A stretch of DNA of 64,000 nt from Planococcus sp. MB-3u-03 (lineage in GTDB: Bacteria; Bacillota; Bacilli; Bacillales_A; Planococcaceae). Below the pieces are notes generated by a model. That model ran no database searches, was not told the DNA's origin, and was given only the letters and a program-made list of their open reading frames with translations. A program made the position numbers and the translations under genes. The DNA lies in assembly GCF_002833405.1 (NCBI RefSeq), contig NZ_CP025135.1, forward strand, positions 1,593,501 to 1,657,500. Direction: 5' to 3'. Below are positions 28,226 to 38,722 of the stretch, one piece after another (within the stretch, counting starts at the first letter, position 1; the number at the start of each line of letters is the position of its first letter).

Positions 28226-30961
28226 ATGGAACTGCGCCCGAGATTTTCATTACATGCACCAGAGAACCAAAAACATTCTGCGATGCGGGAATTTACCGAC
28301 CGCGAGGAACCGACTAAAGCATTTATGGATGCGGTGGATGAGAAGATACAAGAACGTTATAAAGTGCTGACGTATTACGGAGTCGGCGGTATCGGCAAGT
28401 CCAGGCTGCTTCGTGAATTGGACCGGAAGCTCGAATTGCGTGATCCGTTTATCGTCAAAACCATCTTGGATTTTAAGGAAGAAAAGCACCGCACGCCAAG
28501 CGAAGCCATGATCTGGCTGCGGGAAGAGCTGAAAAAACAACATCACATCAAATTCACTAGTTTTGACCTTGCGTATATCATCTACTGGAAAAAACTCAAT
28601 CCGCAAGTCAGCATGAAGGCAAAAGACGAGGCGCTTCCATTCTTGGAAGAAGGCAGTTTTATCGGCGAAGTCATCCATCAATTGGAGAATGTCCCGGTTG
28701 CACAATGGTTCCCGAAGACCTTGAAGTTCATCAGCGGCATTGCGAAATATAAAGAAATCCTGCAATGGTGGATGGGCAACGGAAAAGCAATTCTCGAACA
28801 GCTGCAGGATTTATTGCCGCATGAAATAGAAGAGCGGCTGCCGGCTTATTGGGCAGCCGATTTGAGGGCGCATCTTGCTAGCAAGCAAGCGGGCGCGGTC
28901 ATTTTTATTGATACATATGAAGCCCTATGGGAGAAATCGAGACAGCAAGGGTCATTTTACGATAAAGACGCGTGGGTGCAGGAATTGGTGCTGCAATTGC
29001 CTGAAGTGCTATGGGTCATCTGTGGACGCGAAAAGATACAATGGGCCAAAACAAATCCGGCCTGGGACGATGAACTGTATTTGGAACAGCATTTGATCGG
29101 TGCCTTGTCGCCAATGGATTCCGACAAGTTCCTGCAATCTTGCGGCATCCATTCCGAAGAAATCCGTAAGGTAATCATTGAAGCGAGCCACGGCCTTCCA
29201 TATTACCTTGATCTCATGGTCGATACGTATAATCTATTGGAAGAAACACATGAACCGCAACTGCATGAATTTTCGAGAACACCACAGAAAATCTTGGACC
29301 GTTTTCTCGTTTATTTAGAGCTGCCTGAAAAAGAGACCTTGAAAGTGTTGTCGTTTACGAGGCATTGGACGATTGAGCTGTTCCGCCATTTGGTGACCGA
29401 ATTCCATACCGGCTTCCCGCATACCGCGTACACCGAGTTGTTCCGCTTTTCCTTCATTACAAAAGAAAACGAACAGCAATGGCAAATGCACGTAATGATG
29501 CGCACCAGTCTGCAAGAACAAGTTCACGAGCAAGATGCCGATCTATGCCAGCAAGTGCATGCCGTGCTCTTTGCTTATTATGATAAAAAATTAACCAAAA
29601 CAAGCGGCCAATTTAAGCAACTGTATTTTGAAGAGGCGTTTTACCATGGCAAACTCGCACTTACGACAGATGATTTTTTGTCCTGGTTCCTCGCAATAGG
29701 GAAGCACTTAAAAAATAGCGGCCATTTCCAGTGGCTGTCTGCCCATTACGGGAAATTGCAAATGGCTTTAACAGAGGATGGACATGAAAAATTGCAGGGA
29801 GCCATTCATCAGCTATTCGGTGAAACGTATTTGCTCCAAGGCAATTACGAGCAAGGGGTCTCCCGATACGAGGCCGCCCTCGACAAATATAAAAAGGTGC
29901 AAGCGAACCCGGACAACGCCAAATCGCTCGCCCGTTGCTCTATCGACTTAGCTGAAATCAGCATACAGTTGAGTCATTACGATACAGCTTATCGCCAGTT
30001 ACACGAAGGGAAGAACTACATTACGGATTTTCACGGCAATAAAGACGAAGCATATTTTACAGTCGTAATGATGCAGTCGGTGCGGCTCGGGAAATTAAAT
30101 ATCCGTTTCGCCCGTTATGAGGAAGCAATGGAAAATTACCGGCACGCTATCCAAGCGGGCGAACAGGCAACAGATCGCCTCGCTGACGTTTCCAGTATCG
30201 ATGCATTGACGGCGTTGGCGTACGAAAAACTAGGCGAGCTTGCTGAGATCGATGCCGAGAAAACTGCCGAAGAGTACTATATGAAAGCGATTGAATATTA
30301 TGAGCGGGCGCTCCGGTCAGAAGACATTCAAGACAGCATCCGCATCACAGCTAATATGGGACTTGCCCATAAACGTCTTGCAGAGCAGTATTCAGCAGTA
30401 GACGAACCAGCAAAAAAAATTCAAAGTTTTGTTCGTGCTTTGGCTATTTATGATGCAGTACTTGAACAATCACCTGATTTCATCGATGCGTTGGAGAAAA
30501 AAGGCCATGCAGCAGTCGATTATATGAATCTTCAAATCGAATTGAACTTATTCTCCGAAGCTCACGCATCATTCCATGAAGCCGTCGAAGCATTCGAAAA
30601 GGCCATCGAGCTGTCGCCTAAGCAAGGCGGCTCGCGCAATCGGCTCGCTTCTGCCTATCGCGAAAGGGGCAAGCTGTATATGAAGCAAGGCCATGTGGAA
30701 GAAGCGATCGCAAGCCTCAGTGAATCGTTAACGCTAAGCGCTGAAGTGATGGAAAAAACACCTGATTATATCTATTCGCATAACAGCATTGGCAAGACCC
30801 ACGAACAATTAGCGGATGTCTATGCAGTTTCTGGCCAAGCGGATCTGGCAGAAGCGCATTACAACAAAGCGTCAGCCCCTTACAAACAAATGCTTGAACG
30901 CGCACCAGGATTAAAAGAGGCGGTTGAGCGAACACAGATGCTGGAGAAAAAACTAAAATGA
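28226..30961 (+). CDS. Large STAND-type NTPase with C-terminal TPR-like repeats
   Basis: 911 aa, intact. P-loop GVGGIGKS at residues 52-59, Walker B-like AVIFIDTYEAL at 224-234, and a sensor-like WVICGRE at 265-271, followed by a winged-helix-like region and then many helical repeats (from about 510) with TPR-like pairs such as YLQGNYEQGVSRYEAALDKY and YEEAMENYRHAIQAGEQA. This is the layout of STAND ATPases, which act as ligand-gated switches in signalling or phage defence. No N-terminal effector domain is evident, only about 50 residues before the P-loop. RBS AAGCAGGG. Substrate and role unknown. Confidence 0.7.
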   Translation: MELRPRFSLHAPENQKHSAMREFTDREEPTKAFMDAVDEKIQERYKVLTYYGVGGIGKSRLLRELDRKLELRDPFIVKTILDFKEEKHRTPSEAMIWLREELKKQHHIKFTSFDLAYIIYWKKLNPQVSMKAKDEALPFLEEGSFIGEVIHQLENVPVAQWFPKTLKFISGIAKYKEILQWWMGNGKAILEQLQDLLPHEIEERLPAYWAADLRAHLASKQAGAVIFIDTYEALWEKSRQQGSFYDKDAWVQELVLQLPEVLWVICGREKIQWAKTNPAWDDELYLEQHLIGALSPMDSDKFLQSCGIHSEEIRKVIIEASHGLPYYLDLMVDTYNLLEETHEPQLHEFSRTPQKILDRFLVYLELPEKETLKVLSFTRHWTIELFRHLVTEFHTGFPHTAYTELFRFSFITKENEQQWQMHVMMRTSLQEQVHEQDADLCQQVHAVLFAYYDKKLTKTSGQFKQLYFEEAFYHGKLALTTDDFLSWFLAIGKHLKNSGHFQWLSAHYGKLQMALTEDGHEKLQGAIHQLFGETYLLQGNYEQGVSRYEAALDKYKKVQANPDNAKSLARCSIDLAEISIQLSHYDTAYRQLHEGKNYITDFHGNKDEAYFTVVMMQSVRLGKLNIRFARYEEAMENYRHAIQAGEQATDRLADVSSIDALTALAYEKLGELAEIDAEKTAEEYYMKAIEYYERALRSEDIQDSIRITANMGLAHKRLAEQYSAVDEPAKKIQSFVRALAIYDAVLEQSPDFIDALEKKGHAAVDYMNLQIELNLFSEAHASFHEAVEAFEKAIELSPKQGGSRNRLASAYRERGKLYMKQGHVEEAIASLSESLTLSAEVMEKTPDYIYSHNSIGKTHEQLADVYAVSGQADLAEAHYNKASAPYKQMLERAPGLKEAVERTQMLEKKLK

Positions 30962-30986
30962 GTAGAGACAATAAAGGAGGCCCATT

Positions 30987-31643
30987 ATGAACGCATTAGT
31001 AATCGGTGCAACAGGAGCGACAGGAAAAGACCTTGTAGAGCAATTGATGAAAGATGATTCATTTGAAAGAGTCGATGTATTCGTAAGGCGTCCACTGGAT
31101 AATCAGCATGATAAATTAACAGTCCATGTCATCGATTTTGACCAGCCGGATACATGGCGCGACTTGGTCAAAGGGGATGTGTTGTTTTCCTGCTTGGGCA
31201 CGACAATTAAAGCCGCAGGAAGCAAAGAGGCACAATGGAAAGTCGATTATGGCTATCAATATGAATTTGCGAAAGCCGCAAGAGAAAATGGAGTCGACCG
31301 GTATGTATTGGTATCGGCTGAATTTGCCTCGCCAAAAGCCCGCAGCTTTTATTCGAAGATGAAGGGGCAGTTGGAGGAAGCGGTTAAAGAGTTAGGCTTT
31401 CCGAAGTTAACCATCATCAAGCCGCCGATCTTGATGAGGAAGGGAAGCGACCGCACCTTCGAAGTGCTGGGCTTAAAAGCCATTCAATTCATGAATAAAG
31501 CAGGATTGTTTCGTTCACAACAGCCGCTTCCCACTGAAGAATTGGCTATGGCGATGATCAACTCAGCAAAACGAACACAAGATGAAAATGAACCATTGAT
31601 AGGGACAGCCATACGCGAACGCGCGTCTTTAAAATTTGATTGA
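30987..31643 (+). CDS. NAD(P)-binding Rossmann protein (atypical short-chain dehydrogenase, HTATIP2-like)
   Basis: 218 aa, intact. The N-terminal dinucleotide motif GATGATGKDLVEQL is typical of the NmrA/HTATIP2-like atypical SDRs; VLFSCLGTTIKAAGSKEAQWK and YVLVSAEFASPKARSFYSKMKG contain the family's YxxxK-type segment. Often annotated as an oxidoreductase or NAD-dependent epimerase without a known substrate. RBS AAAGGAGG. It begins 26 bp after the STAND ATPase, so the two are probably cotranscribed. Confidence 0.75.
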   Translation: MNALVIGATGATGKDLVEQLMKDDSFERVDVFVRRPLDNQHDKLTVHVIDFDQPDTWRDLVKGDVLFSCLGTTIKAAGSKEAQWKVDYGYQYEFAKAARENGVDRYVLVSAEFASPKARSFYSKMKGQLEEAVKELGFPKLTIIKPPILMRKGSDRTFEVLGLKAIQFMNKAGLFRSQQPLPTEELAMAMINSAKRTQDENEPLIGTAIRERASLKFD

Positions 31644-31728
31644 ATAGAACTATTCAAAAAGGAGGAGTGGTAAATACCGCAAATGAATATAATTATTCAA
31701 CTTCTTGTTGAGTGAAGGAGGTGTGCTA

Positions 31729-33107
31729 GTGAAAAGGAACATCGGGTTCTCGGCTTTTCTGTTCTTCATTGCAGTTTTCATTTATTTGGTTATTCAATAT
31801 TATTCAGAGGAACCGAGTGAGCAGGCGGGAAATGCCAGCATTCCACAAAGCAACACTAGCTACAACATTGACCTCGATATGAAAGAAGCAGGAGTTTTCC
31901 AGGTTTCTGCAGACATCCTAATTACAAACAACTCACAGGAAAGTTGGGCAGACATCGCCTTCCACCTTGTCCCCAACGCTATGAATAAAAATATGACTAA
32001 AGGTTATTCGGTCGAATCAACAAACCTGCAAGTGAATTCAATCACTTCGAGTGAAGATGAATTGCGATATGAATTGAATGGCGGTGGTTTATTCATCGAA
32101 CTGGAATCCGATTTAACACCAGGCGAGCAACAAGCTGTCACGATTGAATACACACTCACCTTACCTGAAAACGGCATGCGCTTGGCGCGGGTGGAAAACA
32201 ATTATTACTTAGCCCATTGGTATCCGATGCTTGCTGAATATGACGGGGCTGGCAAGTCAATGACTATGATCCTAAAGGAGAATCCTATGAAACGGGGTAC
32301 GGCGATTATACGGTCACTTATCAATTGCCAGAGGATTACCTGATCGCCACTTCTGCACCAGACGGTCTGGCAGAGGCCAGTTCATCTGGAACCTTAACTG
32401 GAGAAGCCATCAAGGGATTTTATGCGGCGTTTTGGATCCAACCGATTGGCAAGTCGCAGAACGCACCTCTGGAAATACGGAGTTGCGTGTGTTTGTGCCA
32501 GGTGAGTCGGAAATCCTGGAGGAGACGGCTGAACTGTCAGTCGAAGCATTTGCTTATTTCGAAGAAAACATCGGCGATTATCCGTTTGCTGAACTGGATT
32601 TGATTGCGAATGACGGCTATATGGAATATCCGAACATTGTGGAAGTGCCGATGGATGAAGAATTACTTGATTCGATCTTAGTACACGAAATTGCCCATCA
32701 ATGGTTTTACTATTTGGTCGCTAATGATCCATACGAAAACGCTTGGCTTGATGAGAGTTTGACCGAGTTTAGTACCGGCTTGTTTCTTAACGACTATTAC
32801 GGTGATGAGGACGGCGGTTTTCAAAATGCAAAAGCCTATGAAGAATCTTACGAAACGGAAACCTATGCTGATTTGGCGCTTGATGAATTTGACACCCCGG
32901 CCTATTATGCGACCGTCTATGGCAAAGTCCCTTTATTGCTGAAAGACTTTTCGATGAACGGGGCGGAAACGAGGCCGCGCTGGAGTTTCTAGCGGATTAT
33001 TACGAAGAGTTTCAATTTCAGCGGGTGACGAAACAACAATTCAGGAGTTCTTTGAGACATATTTTGAAGGGGACCAGCAGGCATTTTTGGATAGTTGGCT
33101 TCAATAA
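31729..33107 (+). pseudogene. M1-family zinc metallopeptidase (membrane-anchored aminopeptidase-like), frameshifted
   Basis: GTG 31729 follows RBS GAAGGAGGTG and gives VKRNIGFSAFLFFIAVF, a basic start plus a membrane anchor or signal. The N-terminal beta domain is readable (YNIDLDMKEAGVFQVSADIL, LARVENNYYLAHWYPML). The zinc site HEIAHQW, with the downstream Glu in WLDESLTEFSTG, identifies the M1 gluzincin family. At least three shifts (near 32290, 32440 and 32960) split it; the natural end appears to be DSWLQ at 33107. About 459 aa expected. Probably a surface peptidase. Confidence 0.75.
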
Positions 33108-33406
33108 GATAATCATGCTTTTGCAGATGGGAACTTAGCTGAAATTGAGCGGGTTCTCCGTCTTTTTGTTTATGCCGCAGCCGTTTAATAAAAAGGAGCG
33201 GAGGATGTGAGGGATACATGAAGCAATCGTCCATTATCCAAAGCAAGACAACCAATCCAATGATGCCCTCGAAAGCGTCGAAGGTTCGGGCTTTGAAGCT
33301 TTCAATAAATGAATGCAGCTGCTGCAAATCTTACTTTCGAACAGGAGAGCGGGATTTTTATGGTATGATTAATTGAGAGTTATTATCAGTTAAAGGGGTG
33401 AATGCT

Positions 33407-34288
33407 GTGCTGGGGAAATTACATACCTTTCAAGTGCTGGCTGAATGCGGGTCCTATACCGAGGCGGCGAAACAGCTGTATTGCTCGCAGCCTTCCGTCA
33501 GCCAGCACATCCGCTATTTGGAAGAATACTACGGCGTGAAACTCATCATCCGCAAAAAGCAGCACATTGAGCTGACAGAGCGCGGCATTCTCTTACAAAA
33601 ACAAGCCAGGCAGCTGCTCGACTTGTTTGAGGCGACGCAGCAACTCATGGCCACGCCTGCCGCCCAAAAGCCAGTTGCCATTTATATGAGCAACCACATT
33701 GCCGAAAATTATTACGAAGAATTATTCGATGTCCACGCGGCTTGCTGCAAGGCCTGCCCTTTTGAAATCAACGGCCGTTGCTATACGGAATTGCGTGGGC
33801 AGTTAATGGCCAAGAAAGCCAAGTTCGCTGTCATGCCGATTTATCCTGCAGATGCGAAATTACACCAATCGTATGACATTCAAGGCTTGTTTGAGGAAGA
33901 ATTCCAGTTGGTCTTCTCCGCGAGCCATCCTTTGGCGACCCGAAAAGTGATCTATGCCAAAGACCTCAAACATGCAGCGGTGTTGCAGACACAAAGCAGG
34001 CATATGCAAACACTCATCCAGCAGGCGCTCGAAGCGAAAGGCGTCGAGGCTTTCTATATGCAGATGACCGATTTCAAGATCATCAAAAAAGCGCTGAGGC
34101 AAAGTGATTCGGTTTCCTTTCTTCCGCTAAAAGCGCTCGATTCAACGGACGCTTCCTTGGTTTACCGTTCCGTCAAAGGGCTGCGCATTGTCCGGCAAAA
34201 CGGGCTCATCATTGATACGGAACAACAATTAACCGAAGCAGAACAAGCCTATTGCGATCACATTTCGGAAAAGCTCTCTTCATTTTAA
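33407..34288 (+). CDS. LysR-family transcriptional regulator
   Basis: 293 aa, intact. The N-terminal winged HTH reads FQVLAECGSYTEAAKQLYCSQPSVSQHI followed by RYLEEYYGVKL, the standard LysR DNA-binding pattern; the rest is a periplasmic-binding-like effector domain. An unusual Cys cluster (CCKACPFEINGRCY, about residues 109-122) resembles a metal or redox site and is not general for the family. Start GTG 33407 after AAAGGGGTGA. Target unknown; there is no divergent gene next to it. Confidence 0.85.
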   Translation: MLGKLHTFQVLAECGSYTEAAKQLYCSQPSVSQHIRYLEEYYGVKLIIRKKQHIELTERGILLQKQARQLLDLFEATQQLMATPAAQKPVAIYMSNHIAENYYEELFDVHAACCKACPFEINGRCYTELRGQLMAKKAKFAVMPIYPADAKLHQSYDIQGLFEEEFQLVFSASHPLATRKVIYAKDLKHAAVLQTQSRHMQTLIQQALEAKGVEAFYMQMTDFKIIKKALRQSDSVSFLPLKALDSTDASLVYRSVKGLRIVRQNGLIIDTEQQLTEAEQAYCDHISEKLSSF

Positions 34289-34519
34289 TGAGGGGAGTTT
34301 TTCTATTATAAGAAATGTTTATGGTGCCATCACAAACAATAATGCAGCTAGCCGCAGCATACGGTCGAAAAGGGAAAAATCAGTTATGAGTATCAATCAC
34401 CTAGTTGATAACGGTTCTCAGTGGTGGTAGATTGAAGTGGCACAGCAATAGAGAAACCTCGGCTTATGCCAGGGTCTTTTAAAAGGTGCTGAGTTCCACT
34501 GGAGAAATGGGGCGAGCAG
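34289..34519. other. Intergenic region without a recognised gene
   Basis: No coding frame or clear terminator; a few weak inverted repeats (for example AGTGG...CCACT near 34435 and 34496) but no family recognised. Confidence 0.4.
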
Positions 34520-34840
34520 ATGAAAAAATTCCTCTTCTTGTTGATTGTTGGCTTGTCGCTTTCCAGCACAGCCACTGCTGAAATGCTGCAGGATACAAGG
34601 ATTGAAATTGAAAGCCGTGAAACTGCGCAGAACCCTGGTGAAGCAGCGGACCTGCTGGAGTGGCTCTTTACTTCAAGTGATTTGAAGTCTGCGAATACCG
34701 GGCAAGAGACGAACGTTCTTATCAAAGAAGAAATTGATGAACAAGCAGGAAAGGTAAATAAGACGACACTTGCCGTTATGGTAGCCGCTGCTGTATTCGC
34801 CTATTGGCTGAACAAAAAGAAAAAGCAGGAATTTGATTGA
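34520..34840 (+). CDS. Small secreted or membrane-anchored protein
   Basis: 106 aa. N-terminal signal peptide (MKKFLFLLIVGLSLSSTATA), an acidic middle, and a C-terminal hydrophobic segment TTLAVMVAAAVFAYWL followed by NKKKKQEFD, so it may be anchored at both ends or at the C-terminus. RBS GGGGCGAGCAG is weak. No known family recognised. Confidence 0.6.
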   Translation: MKKFLFLLIVGLSLSSTATAEMLQDTRIEIESRETAQNPGEAADLLEWLFTSSDLKSANTGQETNVLIKEEIDEQAGKVNKTTLAVMVAAAVFAYWLNKKKKQEFD

Positions 34841-34902
34841 GCTAGAATAAGGAATTCGGAAAAGTCTTATATACACATCATTCATTGCAGGAGGTATTGG
34901 AA

Positions 34903-35414
34903 ATGACAGCTATTCAAATCTACGATGAACAGGAATTGGTCCACATCGCTTTTGATGATATCCGAAAATACCACGGAGCCAAGGAAATGGCGTCGGTTGG
35001 CGTCGCTTACCGCATGGCTGAAGCCGCATTCGAGGCGCTCTACGGCATGGATGTGCCCGAGCGGCAAGAACTATCCATCCAAGCAGGACAGGGGCGCGGG
35101 ATTCCGAGATGCCTTCGAATTCATCACAAGAGCCGAAACGCGCGGAAAATACTTCGTAGATCCAGACTATCCCGCTGCCAGGTTCGATCCTTACACGAAA
35201 AGTTCCTATGCATTCATCTTTTCGCGGGCCACAGGAGAAGAAGTGGAAGTCAGTTTGAAAAAGATTTCCTGCCTGCTGTGTTTTACGACTTGGTGAAAAA
35301 GAAAGGGACTGCCTGCTCACACAGGAGGAAGCAGAAACCTTGGAAACGCTCAAGAAAGACTTATGCCTGCGCGCCTTGGAACTGCCTTTAGACGAAGTCG
35401 TGGAAGTGCGTTGA
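34903..35414 (+). pseudogene. Hypothetical protein, frameshifted
   Basis: ATG 34903 after RBS AGGAGGT. Reading across frames gives MTAIQIYDEQELVHIAFDD, YHGAKEMASVGVAYRMAEAA, AGFRDAFEFITRAETRGKYF, DPYTKSSYAFIFSRATGEEV, KKDFLPAVFYDLVKKKGTA, and a C-terminus LCLRALELPLDEVVEVR, about 170 aa in all. Shifts lie near 35090, 35250 and 35315. Distantly reminiscent of FmdE-like proteins, but I cannot assign a function. Confidence 0.55.
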
Positions 35415-35491
35415 AGAATTGAGTTCGCTATAAAGTAGTACTTATAAAACGAGGATGGCAAATGAAACTCTCAATAAGTCCACACAAATAA

Positions 35492-35530
35492 GAGGAAATG
35501 CTGATACATTCAGCGTTTCCTTTTCCATTT
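35492..35530 (+). terminator. Terminator
   Basis: GGAAATGCTGA / TCAGCGTTTCC (with a G-T pair) and a following TTTT, about 80 bp after the preceding gene. Confidence 0.65.
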
Positions 35531-35718
35531 ATACATATGCCTTTCATCCTGCATAGAGCTGTTTTGATAAATCCAATATTTTCCTTTGTGTAAAAGGGTA
35601 GAGGCTCTTCAAAATTGCTAGGTAGTATTTTTCAAATATACCAAATAATCTGTAATCTTATTGCTTGTCCAAATTTACTTCGGTATACTAAATTTTATCA
35701 AAGTCGAGGAGGAAAAAT

Positions 35719-37357
35719 TTGAAGAAAAATATATTGTACCTGTCATTTTATCATCTGCTCTCGTCGCAAGTTCGTTCACAGCCAGCACCACATTAGCAAA
35801 TGGCCAACAGGGGAATGGAGCTTCAGATAAAACATGGAATGAAAATGCCAATGTCCCTGTATTCGTCAAAGAGAAAATCGCTGAGAAGCGGGCTTCAAGC
35901 AATGCGTCAAATGCGCTTGATTACCTAGCGGAAAACGAGAACAAGACCGGACTGAAAAATCCCAAGAAAAACTTAAAGCAAAAAGAGATTGAAAAGGATG
36001 CACTCGGCATGACGCATGTCCGCTTTAACCAAGCAGTCAACGGCGTCCCGGTGGAAGGGGCGGAAGTAGTCGTTCATTACAACGAACAGGACGAATTGGT
36101 TTCCGTTAACGGCGGCCATTTCCCTGAAGCGTCCGCCAGCAACGTTGACACAACGCCGACTGTGAGCGTCGTCAAGGCCGTTCAAACAGCGAAAGGCGCA
36201 GTTGACGCTCCAGAAGAGCTCGAGTATGCGCCTGAATCGGAAGTCGTCGTCTATCCGTTTGACGGTGAAAACCATCTGGCTTATAAGGTCAACGTCAACT
36301 TCCTCGGGGACAAGCCCGGCAACTGGTTTGTCTTTGTGGATGCGAAAAGCGGTAAAGTGATCGATCAGTACAACGCGATCATGCATGCAGAAGACATCCA
36401 TCAGTCTGTCGGAACAGGTGTACTCGGCGAGCAACGCAAGATTCACACAACGAAGAGCAAAGAAGCCAAGGGAGGCACGACTTTCAGCTTGTCCGATGAG
36501 TCGCATGAAGGCTTGGAAGGCATCTATACTTTCGATGCCAACGATGGTGAAATTTTCACGAATCAGAGTGCCTCGTGGAAAGATGAATACTTGCGCCCAG
36601 CTGTAGACGCGCATTATAACTCGGAGCAAGTGTATGAATATTTCCATGATGAACACGACCGCAACTCGCTCGACGACAACGGCATGGCGATCATTTCCTA
36701 TGTGCATTACGGCGAAAACTATAATAACGCATTCTGGAATGGTCGCCATATGACTTACGGCGACGGCGATGGCTCGTTCATGGTGCCATTGTCAGCCGGC
36801 TTGGACGTCGCAGCACATGAAATGACGCACGGCGTGATCTCCAATTCAGCGAATCTCCAGTACCGCTTTGAATCCGGTGCGTTGAATGAATCCTTTGCGG
36901 ATATTTTCGGCGCTTTGGTCGATGAAGACGATTGGGAAGTCGGGGAAGACATCATGGGCCCTGATGCCAAAGAAGACGGTAGAGTGTCGTTGCGTAGCTT
37001 GAGCGACCCAAGCAAATACCCGGTTAATGAAGATTACGTACCGTATGGCGACGGGGAAGGCAATTACCCATCCCATATGGATGAATTCTATGACTTGCCA
37101 ATAAATTTGGATAACGGCGGCGTCCATATCAATTCATCCATTACCAACCACGCAGCTTACTTGATCGGCGAAGAGATCGGCAAGGAAAACTTGGCCAGAT
37201 TTTCTACCGCGCATTGACGGTCTACTTGACGCCAACTTCCAACTTCAGCGAAGCCCGCAAACTCATTGTCCAGTCAGCGGCTGACATCTACGGAGAAGGC
37301 AGCGCAGAAGAAAAAGCGACGGCTAAAGGATTTGACGATGTAGGCATTAACGAATAA
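35719..37357 (+). pseudogene. Secreted thermolysin-like neutral metalloprotease (M4 family), two frameshifts
   Basis: Preproenzyme. TTG 35719 behind GAGGAGGAAAA starts the signal peptide; A5 instead of A6 in AAGAAAAATAT breaks the frame, which resumes YIVPVILSSALVASSFTAS. A FTP/PepSY-type propeptide follows (MTHVRFNQAVNGVPVEGAEV). The mature domain has zinc motif HEMTH in DVAAHEMTHGVISNSA, the third ligand Glu in GALNESFADIFG and the catalytic-His region GGVHINSSITNHAAYL. A lost base near 37200 truncates the open frame at 37217; the correct end is FDDVGINE at 37357. About 545 aa expected. Confidence 0.88.
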
Positions 37358-37365
37358 GGATTTTT

Positions 37366-37415
37366 AAACCCGCGAGTTGTTTGTCTTAATAGACAGACGA
37401 CTCGCGGGTTTTGGT
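37366..37415 (+). terminator. Terminator after the M4 protease
   Basis: AAACCCGCGAGT / ACTCGCGGGTTT, perfect 12-bp stem with an inner GTCT...AGAC extension, followed by T-rich DNA. Confidence 0.85.
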
Positions 37416-37583
37416 TTTCAGAGAAATTAGTTGAGAAAGGTGCTGGAGCAGTCGTTTATGCAAGAAATCGAGAACCAATTGGACTGAAGAAAAATAAATT
37501 TAAAATGAGAACTTTGTGCGGAACCAATTTTAAAAAATGAGCGTCTTCATATTGTCAGTCTACTACGTTTAGAAGGAGCAACT

Positions 37584-38408
37584 ATGGAGATCATCGAAAT
37601 ATTGAAAGCATTGGTGCTAGGAATAGTGGAAGGCCTAACCGAGTTTGCACCCATCTCATCAACAGGGCATATGATCATTTTTGATGATTTATGGCTCAAC
37701 ACCGAAGGGTTTTTAGGCGGGCCGTCAGCTAATACCTTCAAAATCGTCATTCAGCTCGGATCTATACTCGCGGTCGTCTTCGTCTTTTGGAAACGCATGC
37801 TGAGCCTTGTCGGCTTATACAAACTAAAGCAAGATACGCCCACGACATTCAATATCTTGCACGTCTTGATCGGCATCATTCCAGCTGGGGTTTTCGGCTT
37901 GATGTTTGAAGACTTCATCGATGAGCATCTATTCAGCATTGAAACCGTGTTGATCGGTTTGGTCATAGGAGCATTTTTCATGATCATCGCCGATAAATTC
38001 GGACCCAAAAACCCGTCGATCAATTCATTGGATGAAATCAGTTACCTTAAAGCCTTAACCGTAGGCACCGTTCAATGCTTCTCCCTGTGGCCGGGTTTCT
38101 CTCGCTCAGGCTCGACCATTTCAGGCGGCGTGCTGCTCGGGCTGGACCATAGAACCGCGGCTGATTTCACATTTATCATGGCCGTCCCGATCATGCTCGG
38201 GGCATCAATCGTCTCGCTCGTGAAAAATTGGGAAGCCATATCATTCGATCATCTCAGCTTCTATGCTGCAGGATTTGCCACTGCTTTTGTATTTGCATTG
38301 ATTTCCATCAAGTTTTTCTTGAAATTAATCTCACACATCAAGCTGGTGCCCTTTGCCATTTACCGTATTGTGCTCGCCAGCGTTTTGGCATTCATTGTGT
38401 TTCTTTGA
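37584..38408 (+). CDS. uppP: Undecaprenyl-diphosphatase (BacA/UppP)
   Basis: Membrane phosphatase that recycles the lipid carrier of cell-wall synthesis and gives bacitracin tolerance. 274 aa with about eight hydrophobic segments. Family motifs are present: EGLTEFAPISSTGH (the usual form has EFLPVSSTGH) at about residues 17-30, and PGFSRSGSTISGG near 171-183. RBS AGAAGGAGCAACT precedes ATG 37584. Isolated gene; it could be a second uppP copy, which cannot be judged from this window. Confidence 0.93.
   Translation: MEIIEILKALVLGIVEGLTEFAPISSTGHMIIFDDLWLNTEGFLGGPSANTFKIVIQLGSILAVVFVFWKRMLSLVGLYKLKQDTPTTFNILHVLIGIIPAGVFGLMFEDFIDEHLFSIETVLIGLVIGAFFMIIADKFGPKNPSINSLDEISYLKALTVGTVQCFSLWPGFSRSGSTISGGVLLGLDHRTAADFTFIMAVPIMLGASIVSLVKNWEAISFDHLSFYAAGFATAFVFALISIKFFLKLISHIKLVPFAIYRIVLASVLAFIVFL

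Positions 38409-38722
<314 letters not shown>

Noticed and set aside
30717..30971. Minus-strand small frame at the 3' end of the STAND ATPase gene
   Set aside because: Overlaps an intact 911-aa gene with continuous repeat pattern; no RBS or family match.
34861..34881. Partial match to the Nextera mosaic end (GTCTTATATACACATCA)
   Set aside because: Only about 15 of 19 bases match, there is no flanking adapter sequence, and the place is a plausible AT-rich leader before an RBS. A match this weak is expected by chance at the few-percent to tens-of-percent level in a window this size.
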